64,000 nt of DNA from Pseudomonas fluorescens (lineage in GTDB: Bacteria; Pseudomonadota; Gammaproteobacteria; Pseudomonadales; Pseudomonadaceae). Below the pieces are notes generated by a model. It was given only the letters and a program-made list of their open reading frames with translations, was not told the origin of the DNA and searched no databases. Location of the stretch: contig NZ_CABVHU010000008.1 in the NCBI RefSeq assembly GCF_902497855.1, positions 62,001-126,000 of the forward strand. Reading direction: 5' to 3'. The position numbers and the translations under genes are program-made. This document shows, in pieces, positions 8,305 through 16,698 of the stretch (positions are counted from its first letter, which is position 1; every line of letters starts with the position of its first letter).

Positions 8305-9774
8305 TCAACCTACGCGGTAGTTTGGCGCTTCTTTGGTGATCTGTACGTCGTGGACGTGGGACTCGGCCATACCGGCACCGGTGATCCGCACGAACTCAGG
8401 CTTGGTGCGCATTTCTTCGATGTCGGCGCTGCCGGTGTAGCCCATCGAGGAACGCAGGCCGCCCATCAGTTGATGGATGATCGCACTCAAGCTGCCCTTG
8501 TACGGAACACGCCCTTCGATGCCTTCCGGAACCAGCTTCTCGGCACCCGCGGAGGAGTCCTGGAAGTATCGGTCGGACGAGCCCTGGGCCTGGGACATGG
8601 CGCCCAGCGAACCCATGCCGCGATAAGCCTTGTACGAACGACCCTGGAACAGTTCGATCTCGCCTGGCGCTTCTTCGGTACCGGCGAACATCGAGCCCAT
8701 CATCACGCAGGAAGCACCGGCCACGATGGCCTTGGACAGGTCACCGGAGAAACGGATGCCGCCGTCGGCGATCAACGGCACGCCAGTGCCTTCAAGGGCG
8801 GCGGCGACGTTGGCGATGGCACTGATTTGCGGGACGCCGACACCGGCGACGATACGGGTGGTGCAGATCGAGCCTGGGCCGATACCGACCTTGACGGCGT
8901 CGGCGCCGGCTTCGGCCAGGGCCTTGGCGGCAGCGCCGGTGGCGATGTTGCCGCCGATGACCTGCACTTCAGGGAAGTTCTGCTTGACCCAGCGCACGCG
9001 GTCGATCACGCCTTTGGAGTGGCCGTGAGCAGTGTCGACTACGACTACGTCAACACCGGCGTTGACCAGGGCAGCGACGCGCTCACCGGTGTCTTTTCCG
9101 GTACCGACTGCAGCGCCAACGCGCAGACGGCCTTGATCGTCCTTGCTGGCCAGCGGGTAAGCCTTGGCTTTTTCGATGTCGTTGACGGTCATCATGCCTT
9201 TGAGGGCGAATTTGTCGTCGACGATCAGCACGCGTTCGATGCGGTGCTTGTGCAGCAACTCGCGAACGTCGTTCTTGTCGGCGCCTTCCTTGACCGTGAC
9301 CAGGCGCTCTTTAGGCGTCATCACGTCACGGACGGTGGCTTCCAGACGGTTTTCGAACCGCACGTCACGGGAAGTGACGATGCCGACCAGGTCGCCATTG
9401 TGCAGCACCGGAACGCCGGAGATGTTGTGCTGGCGGGTCAGTTCGAACAGTTCACGCACCGTGGCGTCAGCCTCGATGGTGATCGGATCCTTGACCACGC
9501 CGGCTTCGTAACGCTTGACCTTGCGCACTTCGGCAGCTTGCTGCTCGATGGTCATGTTCTTGTGGATGATGCCGATGCCACCTTCCTGAGCCATGGCAAT
9601 TGCCAGACGGGCTTCAGTAACGGTGTCCATGGCGGCAGAAACCAGAGGAATATTCAGCTCGATGCCACGGGTAAGGCGGGTCTTGAGACTGACTTCGTTA
9701 GGAAGCACCTCGGAATAACCGGGCACTAGGAGAATGTCGTCGAATGTCAGAGCTTCTTGGCTGATACGCAGCAT
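8305..9774 (-). CDS. guaB: IMP dehydrogenase
   Basis: Oxidises IMP to XMP with NAD+, the committed step to GMP. It is 489 residues from ATG 9774, which has GGGAG about 9 bases upstream; an in-frame extension to 9825 overlaps the promoter and is rejected. The TIM barrel is split by a CBS-domain pair (about residues 95-205). The catalytic loop GIGPGSICTTRIVAG near residue 300 holds the active Cys, and the flap YKAYRGMGSLGAM is intact. It is paired with guaA downstream and divergent from xseA, a common Pseudomonas arrangement. Confidence 0.98.
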   Translation of the reverse strand: MLRISQEALTFDDILLVPGYSEVLPNEVSLKTRLTRGIELNIPLVSAAMDTVTEARLAIAMAQEGGIGIIHKNMTIEQQAAEVRKVKRYEAGVVKDPITIEADATVRELFELTRQHNISGVPVLHNGDLVGIVTSRDVRFENRLEATVRDVMTPKERLVTVKEGADKNDVRELLHKHRIERVLIVDDKFALKGMMTVNDIEKAKAYPLASKDDQGRLRVGAAVGTGKDTGERVAALVNAGVDVVVVDTAHGHSKGVIDRVRWVKQNFPEVQVIGGNIATGAAAKALAEAGADAVKVGIGPGSICTTRIVAGVGVPQISAIANVAAALEGTGVPLIADGGIRFSGDLSKAIVAGASCVMMGSMFAGTEEAPGEIELFQGRSYKAYRGMGSLGAMSQAQGSSDRYFQDSSAGAEKLVPEGIEGRVPYKGSLSAIIHQLMGGLRSSMGYTGSADIEEMRTKPEFVRITGAGMAESHVHDVQITKEAPNYRVG

Positions 9775-9810
9775 CGCGGGGGCTCCCGAGCGGGAAAATG
9801 GAAGCGCGCC

Positions 9811-9839
9811 ATTATAGTCAGACACCCCCTCGGGTTCAA
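9811..9839 (-). promoter_or_regulatory. guaB promoter, sigma-70 type
   Basis: On the minus strand, TTGAAC (9834-9839) and TATAAT (9811-9816) are separated by exactly 17 bases, 37 bases before the guaB start. This is a near-consensus sigma-70 promoter. Confidence 0.8.
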
Positions 9840-9895
9840 TGTAAAACTCTGTCTATTATCGATGCGGTGATCGACGGGGATTTTGTTACACAAAT

Positions 9896-9973
9896 CCCGT
9901 AGGAGCGAGGCTTGCCCGCGAAGGCGTCATCACTGGCGCTAAAAGCTTCGCGGGCAAGCCTCGCTCCTACGGG
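9896..9973. repeat. Inverted REP pair
   Basis: Two REP units in opposite orientation (GTAGGAGCGAGGCTTGCCCG and CGGGCAAGCCTCGCTCCTAC) are separated by about 25 bases. They can form a long stem-loop between guaB and the zinc-ribbon gene. Confidence 0.9.
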
Positions 9974-10066
9974 TTTCGGTTTCGGTTTTGGTTTCGGTTT
10001 TGGTTTCGGTTTCGGTGACGGTTACGGTTACGGTTACGGTTACGGCGACGGTTTCGGTTTCCGTTA
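9972..10066. repeat. Hexanucleotide tandem array GGTTTC / GGTTAC
   Basis: About 95 bases built of 6-base steps: a GGTTTC/GGTTTT block, then a GGTTAC block, then GGCGAC and GGTTTC again. It abuts the REP pair on one side and reaches the stop codon of the minus-strand zinc-ribbon gene on the other. A plus-strand frame through it would read alternating Gly-Phe and Gly-Tyr, but has no supporting gene structure. Confidence 0.9.
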
Positions 10067-10612
10067 CAACTCGACCTTAACCCAGCTCACCGGCTGATCC
10101 AGCCAATCGGCAAACTCGTCGATAAAGCTCTGCTTGAACCCGGCCTCGGCCCAATTGTTGAAAATGAATCCCAGATTGGAAAAGCCGCACTCCTGCAGGA
10201 ACAGGAAACCGTTGATGTCGTCTTCATGCCCGCACTCGGGGCAGGTGAAATTATCGGTGCGCCCTGGCATCCAGTCTTCCAGGCTTTCGAACAACGCTTC
10301 GCCGATTTCCTTGCGGCACTCGGCGCAGCCGGCTTCTTCGAGGAAGCCCTTGGCCGGTGTATAGATGCAGCGCTTGGTGATGATCTCCAGGCCATTGACC
10401 GGCTCGCCGAACGGCAGGGCTTGCGGATGCAGCACCACTGCACGGGCGCCGTCGCCGATGGCGTGGGCCATGCGGTTGCCGGTGCGGCCGCAGGTGGTCA
10501 GTTCTTCCTTGATGATGTTCTTGCGCACCAGCCAACGCACGACCGCCCGGGCCCGGGGTTCGTGCACCGGCAGCGTGGAGATTTTCGGGACGATGATGCT
10601 TTGAGAGTTCAT
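10064..10612 (-). CDS. Conserved hypothetical protein with zinc-ribbon Cys pairs
   Basis: A protein of 182 residues without a signal peptide or membrane segments. Two CxxC pairs, AGCAECRKE (about 97) and FTCPECGHE (about 124), suggest one zinc-ribbon. The rest is mixed alpha/beta with a conserved-looking C-terminus rich in Trp and Phe (NNWAEAGF, ADWLDQPVSW). Similar Pseudomonas proteins have been labelled sugar ABC transporter ATPase, but no Walker A or ABC signature is visible here, so that name is unsupported. It is flanked by REP pairs on both sides and is probably transcribed alone. Confidence 0.75.
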   Translation of the reverse strand: MNSQSIIVPKISTLPVHEPRARAVVRWLVRKNIIKEELTTCGRTGNRMAHAIGDGARAVVLHPQALPFGEPVNGLEIITKRCIYTPAKGFLEEAGCAECRKEIGEALFESLEDWMPGRTDNFTCPECGHEDDINGFLFLQECGFSNLGFIFNNWAEAGFKQSFIDEFADWLDQPVSWVKVEL

Positions 10613-10643
10613 GGTGCAAGCCTACAGATACTGAATGGTCAAC

Positions 10644-10738
10644 CTTGTGGGAGCGAGCCTGCTCGCGAAGGCGGTGTGTCAGTCGACATTAATATTGAAT
10701 GTTAAACCGTCTTCGCGAGCAGGCTCGCTCCCACAGGA
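10644..10738. repeat. Inverted REP pair
   Basis: GGGAGCGAGCCTGCTCGCGA and its reverse complement flank an AT-rich middle of about 45 bases. It lies between the zinc-ribbon gene and the exporter gene. Confidence 0.9.
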
Positions 10739-10774
10739 TCTGCGGCCGGCAGCTTAATCCCTGACGAAATCCGG

Positions 10775-11542
10775 TCAAGTGCTCAAATACCGCCCGATCA
10801 AGGCAATCCCGCTGGCCAGCACCAACCAGGTCACCAGCCGCACGAACGCCTCGCGAGACAACCTCATGGTCAACCGCCGACCGATCCACAGCCCCACTGC
10901 CATGGCCGGCAATAAACACAGCGCCAATACCAACAAGGGTAGCTCGGCATACACACCCGCGACGGCAAACAGGCTCAAACGCACCACAGTGCTGCAACTG
11001 ATCAGCGCGCTCTGCGTTGCCCTCGCCGCCTCCTTGGGCAGCCGGCTGTTCAAATAGATCGCATATAAAAAGCCGCCACTGCCAAACAGCGCCCCGAACA
11101 TCCCGCCCACCGTACCCATCGGCACGGCCCAGGCGGCGGACAATTGCGTCGGACGGGTTTTGACCCACAGGCTGTAAATCGCATAGGCGCTGATAAACAG
11201 CCCCATCAACAGCAGCAACACATCGGAATGCAGGTTCAGCAGGAAAATCACCCCCAGGCTGCAGCCCACCGCCATGCAAGGCAACAAGCGCAGCAACTCG
11301 GGCCTGGCCACATCCCGCCTCGAGGGCAGCAGATTGCCAAACGCCGCGACGAAATCCAGCAGCACCAGCAGCGGCACGATCTTCGACAGGGGCATGAACA
11401 GGATCAGTATTGGCCCCGCCACCAGCGCGGTGCCGAAACCGGCAATGCCGAACACGATATAGGCCAGGGCGATGCCCAGGCCAATCACCAGCCAGTCGGT
11501 GGCGCCGAAGGGCCATTGATTCAACAGTTCAAACACGTCCAT
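10775..11542 (-). CDS. TauE/SafE family membrane exporter
   Basis: A protein of 255 residues with about eight hydrophobic helices and the repeated Gly-rich motif of the family (GIAGFGTALVAGPILI early, GTVGGMFGALFGSGGFLYAIY in the middle), the two halves of a duplicated fold. Family members export sulfoacetate, sulfite or related organic anions across the inner membrane; nothing here indicates the substrate. It lies alone on the minus strand between REP pairs, divergent from xseA. Confidence 0.85.
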   Translation of the reverse strand: MDVFELLNQWPFGATDWLVIGLGIALAYIVFGIAGFGTALVAGPILILFMPLSKIVPLLVLLDFVAAFGNLLPSRRDVARPELLRLLPCMAVGCSLGVIFLLNLHSDVLLLLMGLFISAYAIYSLWVKTRPTQLSAAWAVPMGTVGGMFGALFGSGGFLYAIYLNSRLPKEAARATQSALISCSTVVRLSLFAVAGVYAELPLLVLALCLLPAMAVGLWIGRRLTMRLSREAFVRLVTWLVLASGIALIGRYLST

Positions 11543-11580
11543 TCCAGATCTTCCTTGAAGTCAGCGCCTGACTGTACCCC

Positions 11581-11666
11581 TTGTAGGCGCAAGCTTGCTC
11601 GCGAAGGTGTATCAGCCAGATCAGTGTCAACTGACACACCTTCGCGAGCAAGCTCGCTCCTACGAA
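11581..11666. repeat. Inverted REP pair
   Basis: GCAAGCTTGCTCGCGAAGGT and CCTTCGCGAGCAAGCTCGCT around a loop of about 35 bases, in the divergent gap between the TauE-like gene and xseA. Confidence 0.88.
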
Positions 11667-11721
11667 GGGATTTGCGTTGACTCATGGAGATTGTTCGCCG
11701 AATGCCTTTAAACTGCGCCCC

Positions 11722-13101
11722 ATGATTAAAGATCCCTTTGCAAGACTCGGCCTGGACCGGGAAGTCCTGACTGTCAGCCAGCTCAACGGCCGCGCGCGGG
11801 TGTTGCTCGAAGACGTGTTCAGCAATATCTGGGTCGAAGGCGAAATCTCCAACCTCGCGCGCCCGGCGTCCGGTCATGTGTATTTCACCCTCAAGGACAG
11901 CGGCGCCCAAGTGCGTTGCGCGCTGTTCCGGCAGAACGCGGCGCGGGTGCGCCAGGCGTTGAAGGATGGCCTGGCGGTCAAGGTGCGCGGCAAGGTCTCG
12001 CTGTTCGAGGGCCGTGGCGATTATCAGCTGATCCTCGACACCGTGGAGCCGGCCGGCGACGGCGCACTGCGCCTGGCCTTCGATGCATTGAAAGAAAAGC
12101 TCAGCGCCGAGGGCCTGTTCAGTGCCGAACGCAAGGTGCCGCTGCCGGCGCACCCGCAACGCATCGGCATCATCAGTTCGCCCACCGGCGCGGTGATCCG
12201 CGACATCATCAGTGTGTTCCGCCGTCGCGCGCCGCAGGTGCAGCTGACGCTGATCCCCACCGCCGTTCAAGGTCGCGAAGCCACCGCGCAGATTGTCCGC
12301 GCGCTGAAACTGGCGGACGCCCGTGGCTTTGACGCGTTGATCCTGGCCCGTGGCGGCGGTTCGCTGGAAGACCTCTGGTGTTTCAACGAAGAAGCCGTGG
12401 CCCGCGCCGTGGACGCTTGTGTGACGCCGATTGTCAGCGCCATCGGCCATGAAACCGACGTGTCGATCAGCGACTTCGTGGCCGACGTGCGTGCCCCGAC
12501 GCCTTCCGCTGCCGCCGAACTGCTCGCGCCGGACTCCAGCGACCTGGTGCGTCGGGTCGAGAGCCTGCATCGACGGTTGGTGATGCGTATCCGCGACCGC
12601 TTGATGCGTGATCGGCTGCGCCTGGAAGGCATGTCCCGCCGCCTGCGTCATCCCGGCGAACGTTTGCGTCAGCAGGCGCAGCGCCTGGATGACCTGGACA
12701 TGCGCCTGCGCCGCGCCTTCGAGCGCAGCCTCAATACCCGTCGCGAACGCCTGATCCGCCTGGAAACCCGCCTGGCCGGGCAACATCCCGGTCGGCAGCT
12801 GGCGATGCTCCGTCAGCGCCTCGACAGCTTTGCCGAACGCCTGCCCCGGGCCATGCGCGAAGGCCTCAAGAACCGCCGCTTGCAACTGCAAAGCCAGATG
12901 CAGACGCTGCATGTGGTCAGCCCCCTGGCGACGCTCAGCCGTGGCTACAGCATTCTGATGGACGAGCGCGGCAACGCGATCCGCAACGCTGCGCAAACCC
13001 ACACCGGCCAACGCCTCAAAGCCAGACTCGGCGAAGGCGAGCTGCAAGTGCGGGTCGAAGACAATCACCTGACGCCTGTCACCCTCTCTTTACTGGATTG
13101 A
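11722..13101 (+). CDS. xseA: Exodeoxyribonuclease VII large subunit
   Basis: Large, catalytic subunit of the single-strand DNA exonuclease VII; it partners with XseB, which is not in this window. It is 459 residues from ATG 11722 (MIKDPFARLGLDREVLTVSQLN). It shows an N-terminal OB fold (IWVEGEISNL, GHVYFTLKDSGAQVRCALF), the central catalytic region (PTGAVIRDI, ARGGGSLEDLWCFNEE, GHETDVSISDFVADVRAPTPSAAAE), a long Arg-rich coiled coil (about 280-400), and the end VSPLATLSRGYSI. Divergent from guaB as in other Pseudomonas. Confidence 0.97.
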   Translation: MIKDPFARLGLDREVLTVSQLNGRARVLLEDVFSNIWVEGEISNLARPASGHVYFTLKDSGAQVRCALFRQNAARVRQALKDGLAVKVRGKVSLFEGRGDYQLILDTVEPAGDGALRLAFDALKEKLSAEGLFSAERKVPLPAHPQRIGIISSPTGAVIRDIISVFRRRAPQVQLTLIPTAVQGREATAQIVRALKLADARGFDALILARGGGSLEDLWCFNEEAVARAVDACVTPIVSAIGHETDVSISDFVADVRAPTPSAAAELLAPDSSDLVRRVESLHRRLVMRIRDRLMRDRLRLEGMSRRLRHPGERLRQQAQRLDDLDMRLRRAFERSLNTRRERLIRLETRLAGQHPGRQLAMLRQRLDSFAERLPRAMREGLKNRRLQLQSQMQTLHVVSPLATLSRGYSILMDERGNAIRNAAQTHTGQRLKARLGEGELQVRVEDNHLTPVTLSLLD

Positions 13102-13104
13102 TCC

Positions 13105-13926
13105 ATGCCGCGCTTTTTCGCTCCGCTGCTGTTGCTGTGCCTGACCTTCAACGCCCATGCCGACAGTTACATCACCCGCCTGCTGAACAAGCCGGTGCCG
13201 GGTGGCGTGGCTGTCGTGGATCTGGGCACCGCCGCCCAGGCGCCGAAGGCCAGCTATCAGGGCAAACCGGTATTGGTGGTCAAGGAACAGAACAATTGGT
13301 TGGCGATTGTCGGCGTGCCGCTGACGGTCAAACCGGGCACGCAGCAAATCAGCAGCGGTCATCGCAATCTGAGTTTCACCGTTGGCAGCAAGAAATACCC
13401 GGAACAGCGCATCACCCTGAAGAACAAACAACAGGTCAATCCGGACCCGGACAATCTCAAGCGCATCGAGGGCGAGTTGGCCGAGCAGATCCAGGCTTAC
13501 CGCAGTTTCAGTCCGAATACCCCGAGCAACCTGTTGCTGGACAAACCGGTCAACGGGCCGTTGTCGAGCAAGTTTGGTGTGCGCCGGTTTTTTAATGGTG
13601 AAGAGCGCAATCCCCATGCAGGCCTGGATTTCGCGGTGCCGGCGGGCACGCCGATCAAGACCCCGGCGGCGGGCAAGGTGATCCTGGTCGGCAACTACTT
13701 CTTTAATGGCAACACGGTGTTTGTCGATCATGGGCAGGGCTTTATCAGCATGTTCTGTCACATGTCGAAGATTGATGTGAAGGTTGGGCAGCAGTTGGCG
13801 CGTGGCGGTGTGGTGGGCAAGGTCGGCGCGACTGGCCGGGCGACCGGGCCGCATATGCACTGGAATGTCAGCCTGAATGATGCGCGGGTGGATCCGGCGA
13901 TCTTCATTGGTGCATTTCAGCCCTGA
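13105..13926 (+). CDS. M23-family peptidase (periplasmic)
   Basis: Zinc metallopeptidase of the LytM/M23 type, likely acting on peptidoglycan cross-links in the periplasm. It is 273 residues with a signal peptide ending at AHA near residue 20. An N-terminal beta-rich domain precedes the M23 core (about 160-270), where the zinc ligands HAGLD (HxxxD) and the HMHW (HxH) pair are both present, so it should be active. It starts 3 bases after the xseA stop and is probably cotranscribed, although the functions are unrelated. Confidence 0.92.
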   Translation: MPRFFAPLLLLCLTFNAHADSYITRLLNKPVPGGVAVVDLGTAAQAPKASYQGKPVLVVKEQNNWLAIVGVPLTVKPGTQQISSGHRNLSFTVGSKKYPEQRITLKNKQQVNPDPDNLKRIEGELAEQIQAYRSFSPNTPSNLLLDKPVNGPLSSKFGVRRFFNGEERNPHAGLDFAVPAGTPIKTPAAGKVILVGNYFFNGNTVFVDHGQGFISMFCHMSKIDVKVGQQLARGGVVGKVGATGRATGPHMHWNVSLNDARVDPAIFIGAFQP

Positions 13927-13947
13927 ATCTTCGGTGAGGCTGACGGC

Positions 13948-14044
13948 CCCTTCGCTGGCAAGCCAGCTCCTACAGTGATCGGGTGAACTTGATTTCCATG
14001 TACACCATCGATCCCTGTAGGAGCTGGCTTGCCAGCGAAGGCGG
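13948..14044. repeat. Inverted REP pair
   Basis: TTCGCTGGCAAGCCAGCTCC and GGAGCTGGCTTGCCAGCGAA face each other across about 45 bases, after the M23 peptidase gene. Confidence 0.9.
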
Positions 14045-14081
14045 CATCACAGGCGCAAACGTAACCACAGAAATAAACCGC

Positions 14082-14438
14082 CTATTCCGCCTCCAGATCC
14101 TCAATCCCATGAATTTCCCTGTGCGCCAGACACTCCTCGATCCAGGCCCGGGTTTCCTGCGAGAAACCCGCCAACTCCTCAGGTGTGATCAACTCATGTG
14201 TACACAACCCCAGCAAATGAGCCGGCGCTTCACTTCGGGAATGACTGAAAACACCAAACGCCCAATACAACTCCTGCTGACCGGCCTTCAGCCTCTCCTC
14301 ACTGGCTTCGATACGCTCATAAGGCGCCAGGCTTTTATCCAGCACCATCCGCTCGACCTCTTCCATGATCCGGATACACATCCGCTCATGGGCCACCGGA
14401 CGCAGCGCGCTATATAACTTCCAATCCGATTCGTTCAT
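14082..14438 (-). CDS. Conserved hypothetical protein, helical
   Basis: A protein of 118 residues, predicted largely alpha-helical and acidic, with no signal peptide or membrane segment. I do not recognise the family. A regular pattern (YSALRPVAHERMCIRIMEEVERMV, then AEERLKAGQQELYWAFG) and normal Pseudomonas codon use support a real gene. It is convergent with the M23 peptidase and divergent from leuA. Confidence 0.65.
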   Translation of the reverse strand: MNESDWKLYSALRPVAHERMCIRIMEEVERMVLDKSLAPYERIEASEERLKAGQQELYWAFGVFSHSRSEAPAHLLGLCTHELITPEELAGFSQETRAWIEECLAHREIHGIEDLEAE

Positions 14439-14667
14439 AGCCGACTCCTGCTTCCCACGTCGCCTGGTTCAGGCTTTAAGCATAGCTGCGCCGGCCGAGA
14501 CAAAGGCTGCAACTTTCAATTGCGCATCGCTCAAACCTCGCGCAACCATAAAAACAATCAGCACCAATTACCGCAATAAAATCTCGATAATCACGCCGTT
14601 ACGAGTATTCCTCTCAATTTTTTTCGACCGCTTGCCATCCTTTCCCCTCGAGGTTAGGGTTGAAGAC

Positions 14668-14745
14668 ATGAAAACCTCTCACACCCTCATTCAGCGTCGC
14701 CAGCACCGCAGCCTGTGCCTCGTCAGTGCACGACTGCCGGGCTGA
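14668..14745 (+). CDS. Possible leader peptide upstream of leuA
   Basis: A 25-codon frame starting MKTSHTLIQRRQHRSLCLVS ends 90 bases before leuA. A purine-rich GTTGAAG stretch stands just upstream as a weak ribosome site. The 397-base gap before leuA is otherwise empty of genes. The peptide has four leucines, not in a run, so classical leucine attenuation is not obvious and I see no strong terminator hairpin before leuA. Confidence 0.3.
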   Translation: MKTSHTLIQRRQHRSLCLVSARLPG

Positions 14746-14835
14746 ATCGCAGTGCCTCGCCCCACGCTTTTCCCAAGAACATTTTGATCCACCGGCAGGC
14801 CGCCTCTTTTCGGCCCACACAACAAGGATTTCCCG

Positions 14836-16515
14836 ATGAGCATGCTCAAAGACCCGTCTTCGAAATACCGCGCGTTCCCGACCATCGACATCCCGGACCG
14901 CACCTGGCCGTCGAAGACCATCACCGCCGCGCCGATCTGGTGCAGTTCCGACCTGCGTGACGGTAACCAGTCGCTGATCGAGCCCATGGACGCGACCAAG
15001 AAGCTGCGTTTCTGGAAAACCCTGGTGCAAGTGGGCGTGAAAGAAATCGAAGCCTCGTTCCCGGCCGCTTCGCAAACCGACTTCGACTTCGTGCGGACCC
15101 TGATCGAAGGCGGCCACATCCCGGACGACACCACCATCCAGGTGCTGACCCAGGGCCGTGAAGACTTGATCGAGCGCACCTTCGAATCCCTGCGCGGCGC
15201 GAAGAAAGCCATCGTTCACCTGTACAACGCGACCTCCCCTTCCTTCCGCCGCATCGTCTTCAACCAGGACAAGGACGGGATCAAGGAAATCGCCGTCAGC
15301 GCGGCCAAGCTGTTCGTCAAATATGCAGCCATGCAGCCAGACACCGAGTGGACCTTCGAGTACTCGCCGGAAACCTTCAGCGCGACCGAACTGGAGTTCG
15401 CCAAGGAAGTCTGCGACGCGGTGATCGAGGTCTGGAACCCGACGCCCGAGCACAAGATGATCCTCAACCTGCCGGCCACCGTCGAATGCGCCACCCCGAA
15501 CATCTATGCCGACCAGATCGAATGGTTTGGCCGTCACATCAACCGTCGTGACAGCGTGATCATCAGCCTGCACACCCACAACGACCGTGGCACCGGCGTT
15601 GCCGCCACCGAGCTGGGCCTGATGGCCGGCGCCGATCGCGTCGAAGGCTGCCTGTTCGGCAACGGCGAGCGTACCGGCAACGTCGACCTGGTGACCGTGG
15701 CCTTGAATCTCTACACCCAGGGCGTGCACCCTGAGCTGGACTTCTCCGACATCGACGGCGTGCGCAAAGTCGTCGAAGAGTGCAACCAGATCCAGGTGCA
15801 CCCGCGTCACCCATACGTCGGCGACCTGGTGCACACCGCGTTCTCCGGCTCGCACCAGGATGCGATCCGCAAGGGCTTCGCCCAGCAAAAAACGGACGCC
15901 CTGTGGGAAGTGCCGTACTTGCCGATCGACCCGGCCGACATCGGCCGCAGCTATGAGGCGGTGATCCGCGTCAACAGCCAGTCGGGCAAGGGCGGCATCG
16001 CTTACTTGCTGGAACAGGAATACGGCATCAGCTTGCCGCGCCGCATGCAGATCGAGTTCAGCCAGGTCGTGCAGCGTGAAACCGACCGTCTGGGCCTGGA
16101 AATGACCGCCAAGCAGATTCACTCGCTGTTGATCAGCGAATACCTGCAAGCCAACACCCCGTACGCGCTGGTCAGCCATCGCCTGCAGGAAGAAAACGGT
16201 CACAGCGCCGTCGAAGTGGAAGTGGCCAGCAAGGGCCAGGGCGAAACCAACCTGCACTGGCGCGGCAAGGGCAACGGCGCCCTGGAAGCGCTGGTGGCCG
16301 GCCTGCCGATCCCGGTGGAAATCATGGACTACAACGAACACGCCATCGGCGCGGGCACCAATGCCAAGGCTGCGGCCTACATTGAACTGCGAGTGAACGG
16401 TGAGCGTGCGGTGCATGGTGTGGGGATCGATGAAAACATCACCACGGCCAGCTTCAAGGCACTGTTCAGTGCGCTGAACCGCTCGTTGAGCCAGCCGGAA
16501 GCGAAAGCGGCGTAA
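14836..16515 (+). CDS. leuA: 2-isopropylmalate synthase
   Basis: Condenses acetyl-CoA with 2-oxoisovalerate, the first step of leucine synthesis. At 559 residues it is the longer LeuA type (E. coli LeuA is about 520). It has the HMGL-like TIM barrel (WCSSDLRDGNQSL metal site, SLHTHNDRGTG metal-ligand motif) and a C-terminal regulatory LeuA domain (about 430-550) where leucine feedback acts. Start at ATG 14836 after ACAAGGATTTCCCG. It stands alone; no other leu genes are nearby. Confidence 0.97.
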   Translation: MSMLKDPSSKYRAFPTIDIPDRTWPSKTITAAPIWCSSDLRDGNQSLIEPMDATKKLRFWKTLVQVGVKEIEASFPAASQTDFDFVRTLIEGGHIPDDTTIQVLTQGREDLIERTFESLRGAKKAIVHLYNATSPSFRRIVFNQDKDGIKEIAVSAAKLFVKYAAMQPDTEWTFEYSPETFSATELEFAKEVCDAVIEVWNPTPEHKMILNLPATVECATPNIYADQIEWFGRHINRRDSVIISLHTHNDRGTGVAATELGLMAGADRVEGCLFGNGERTGNVDLVTVALNLYTQGVHPELDFSDIDGVRKVVEECNQIQVHPRHPYVGDLVHTAFSGSHQDAIRKGFAQQKTDALWEVPYLPIDPADIGRSYEAVIRVNSQSGKGGIAYLLEQEYGISLPRRMQIEFSQVVQRETDRLGLEMTAKQIHSLLISEYLQANTPYALVSHRLQEENGHSAVEVEVASKGQGETNLHWRGKGNGALEALVAGLPIPVEIMDYNEHAIGAGTNAKAAAYIELRVNGERAVHGVGIDENITTASFKALFSALNRSLSQPEAKAA

Positions 16516-16531
16516 ACACCGTCACTGAAAT

Positions 16532-16569
16532 GCAAAAGGCCCCTTGGTGAGAACCTTGGGGCCTTTTTG
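16532..16569 (+). terminator. leuA terminator
   Basis: The stem AAAAGGCCCC / GGGGCCTTTT encloses an inner GGT/ACC stem and is followed by T5. It lies 18 bases past the leuA stop. Confidence 0.88.
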
Positions 16570-16585
16570 TTTGCCTGTGTATTTT

Positions 16586-16696
16586 GATCGTTCCCACGCT
16601 CTGCGTGGGAATGCCTCTACGGACGCTCCGCGTTCGGCTGCTTATGGGACGCGGAGCGTCCCGGGCTGCATTCCCACGCAGAGCGTAGGAACGATC
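16586..16696. repeat. Second-family repeat (GTTCCCACGCTCTGCGTGGGAA)
   Basis: Outer arms GATCGTTCCCACGCTCTGCG and its near reverse complement surround an inner inverted pair GGACGCTCCGCGT / ACGCGGAGCGTCC. This is a different repeat family from the GGGAGCGAGC REPs elsewhere in the window. It is seen again at 18736-18845. Confidence 0.88.
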
Positions 16697-16698
16697 GG

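Noticed and set aside
9972..10066. CRISPR-like array
   Set aside because: Direct 6-base periodicity without spacers; no cas genes anywhere in the window.
9912..10097. Frame coding Gly-Phe/Gly-Tyr repeats through the hexamer array
   Set aside because: It starts inside a REP element, depends only on the 6-base repeat and overlaps the end of the zinc-ribbon gene; no ribosome site.
10064..10612. Naming the zinc-ribbon protein a sugar ABC transporter ATPase
   Set aside because: No Walker A, Walker B or ABC signature motif is present; the label would be a carried-over misannotation.
11521..13068. A 515-codon minus-strand frame opposite xseA
   Set aside because: Antisense shadow with low-quality composition; xseA is certain on the plus strand.
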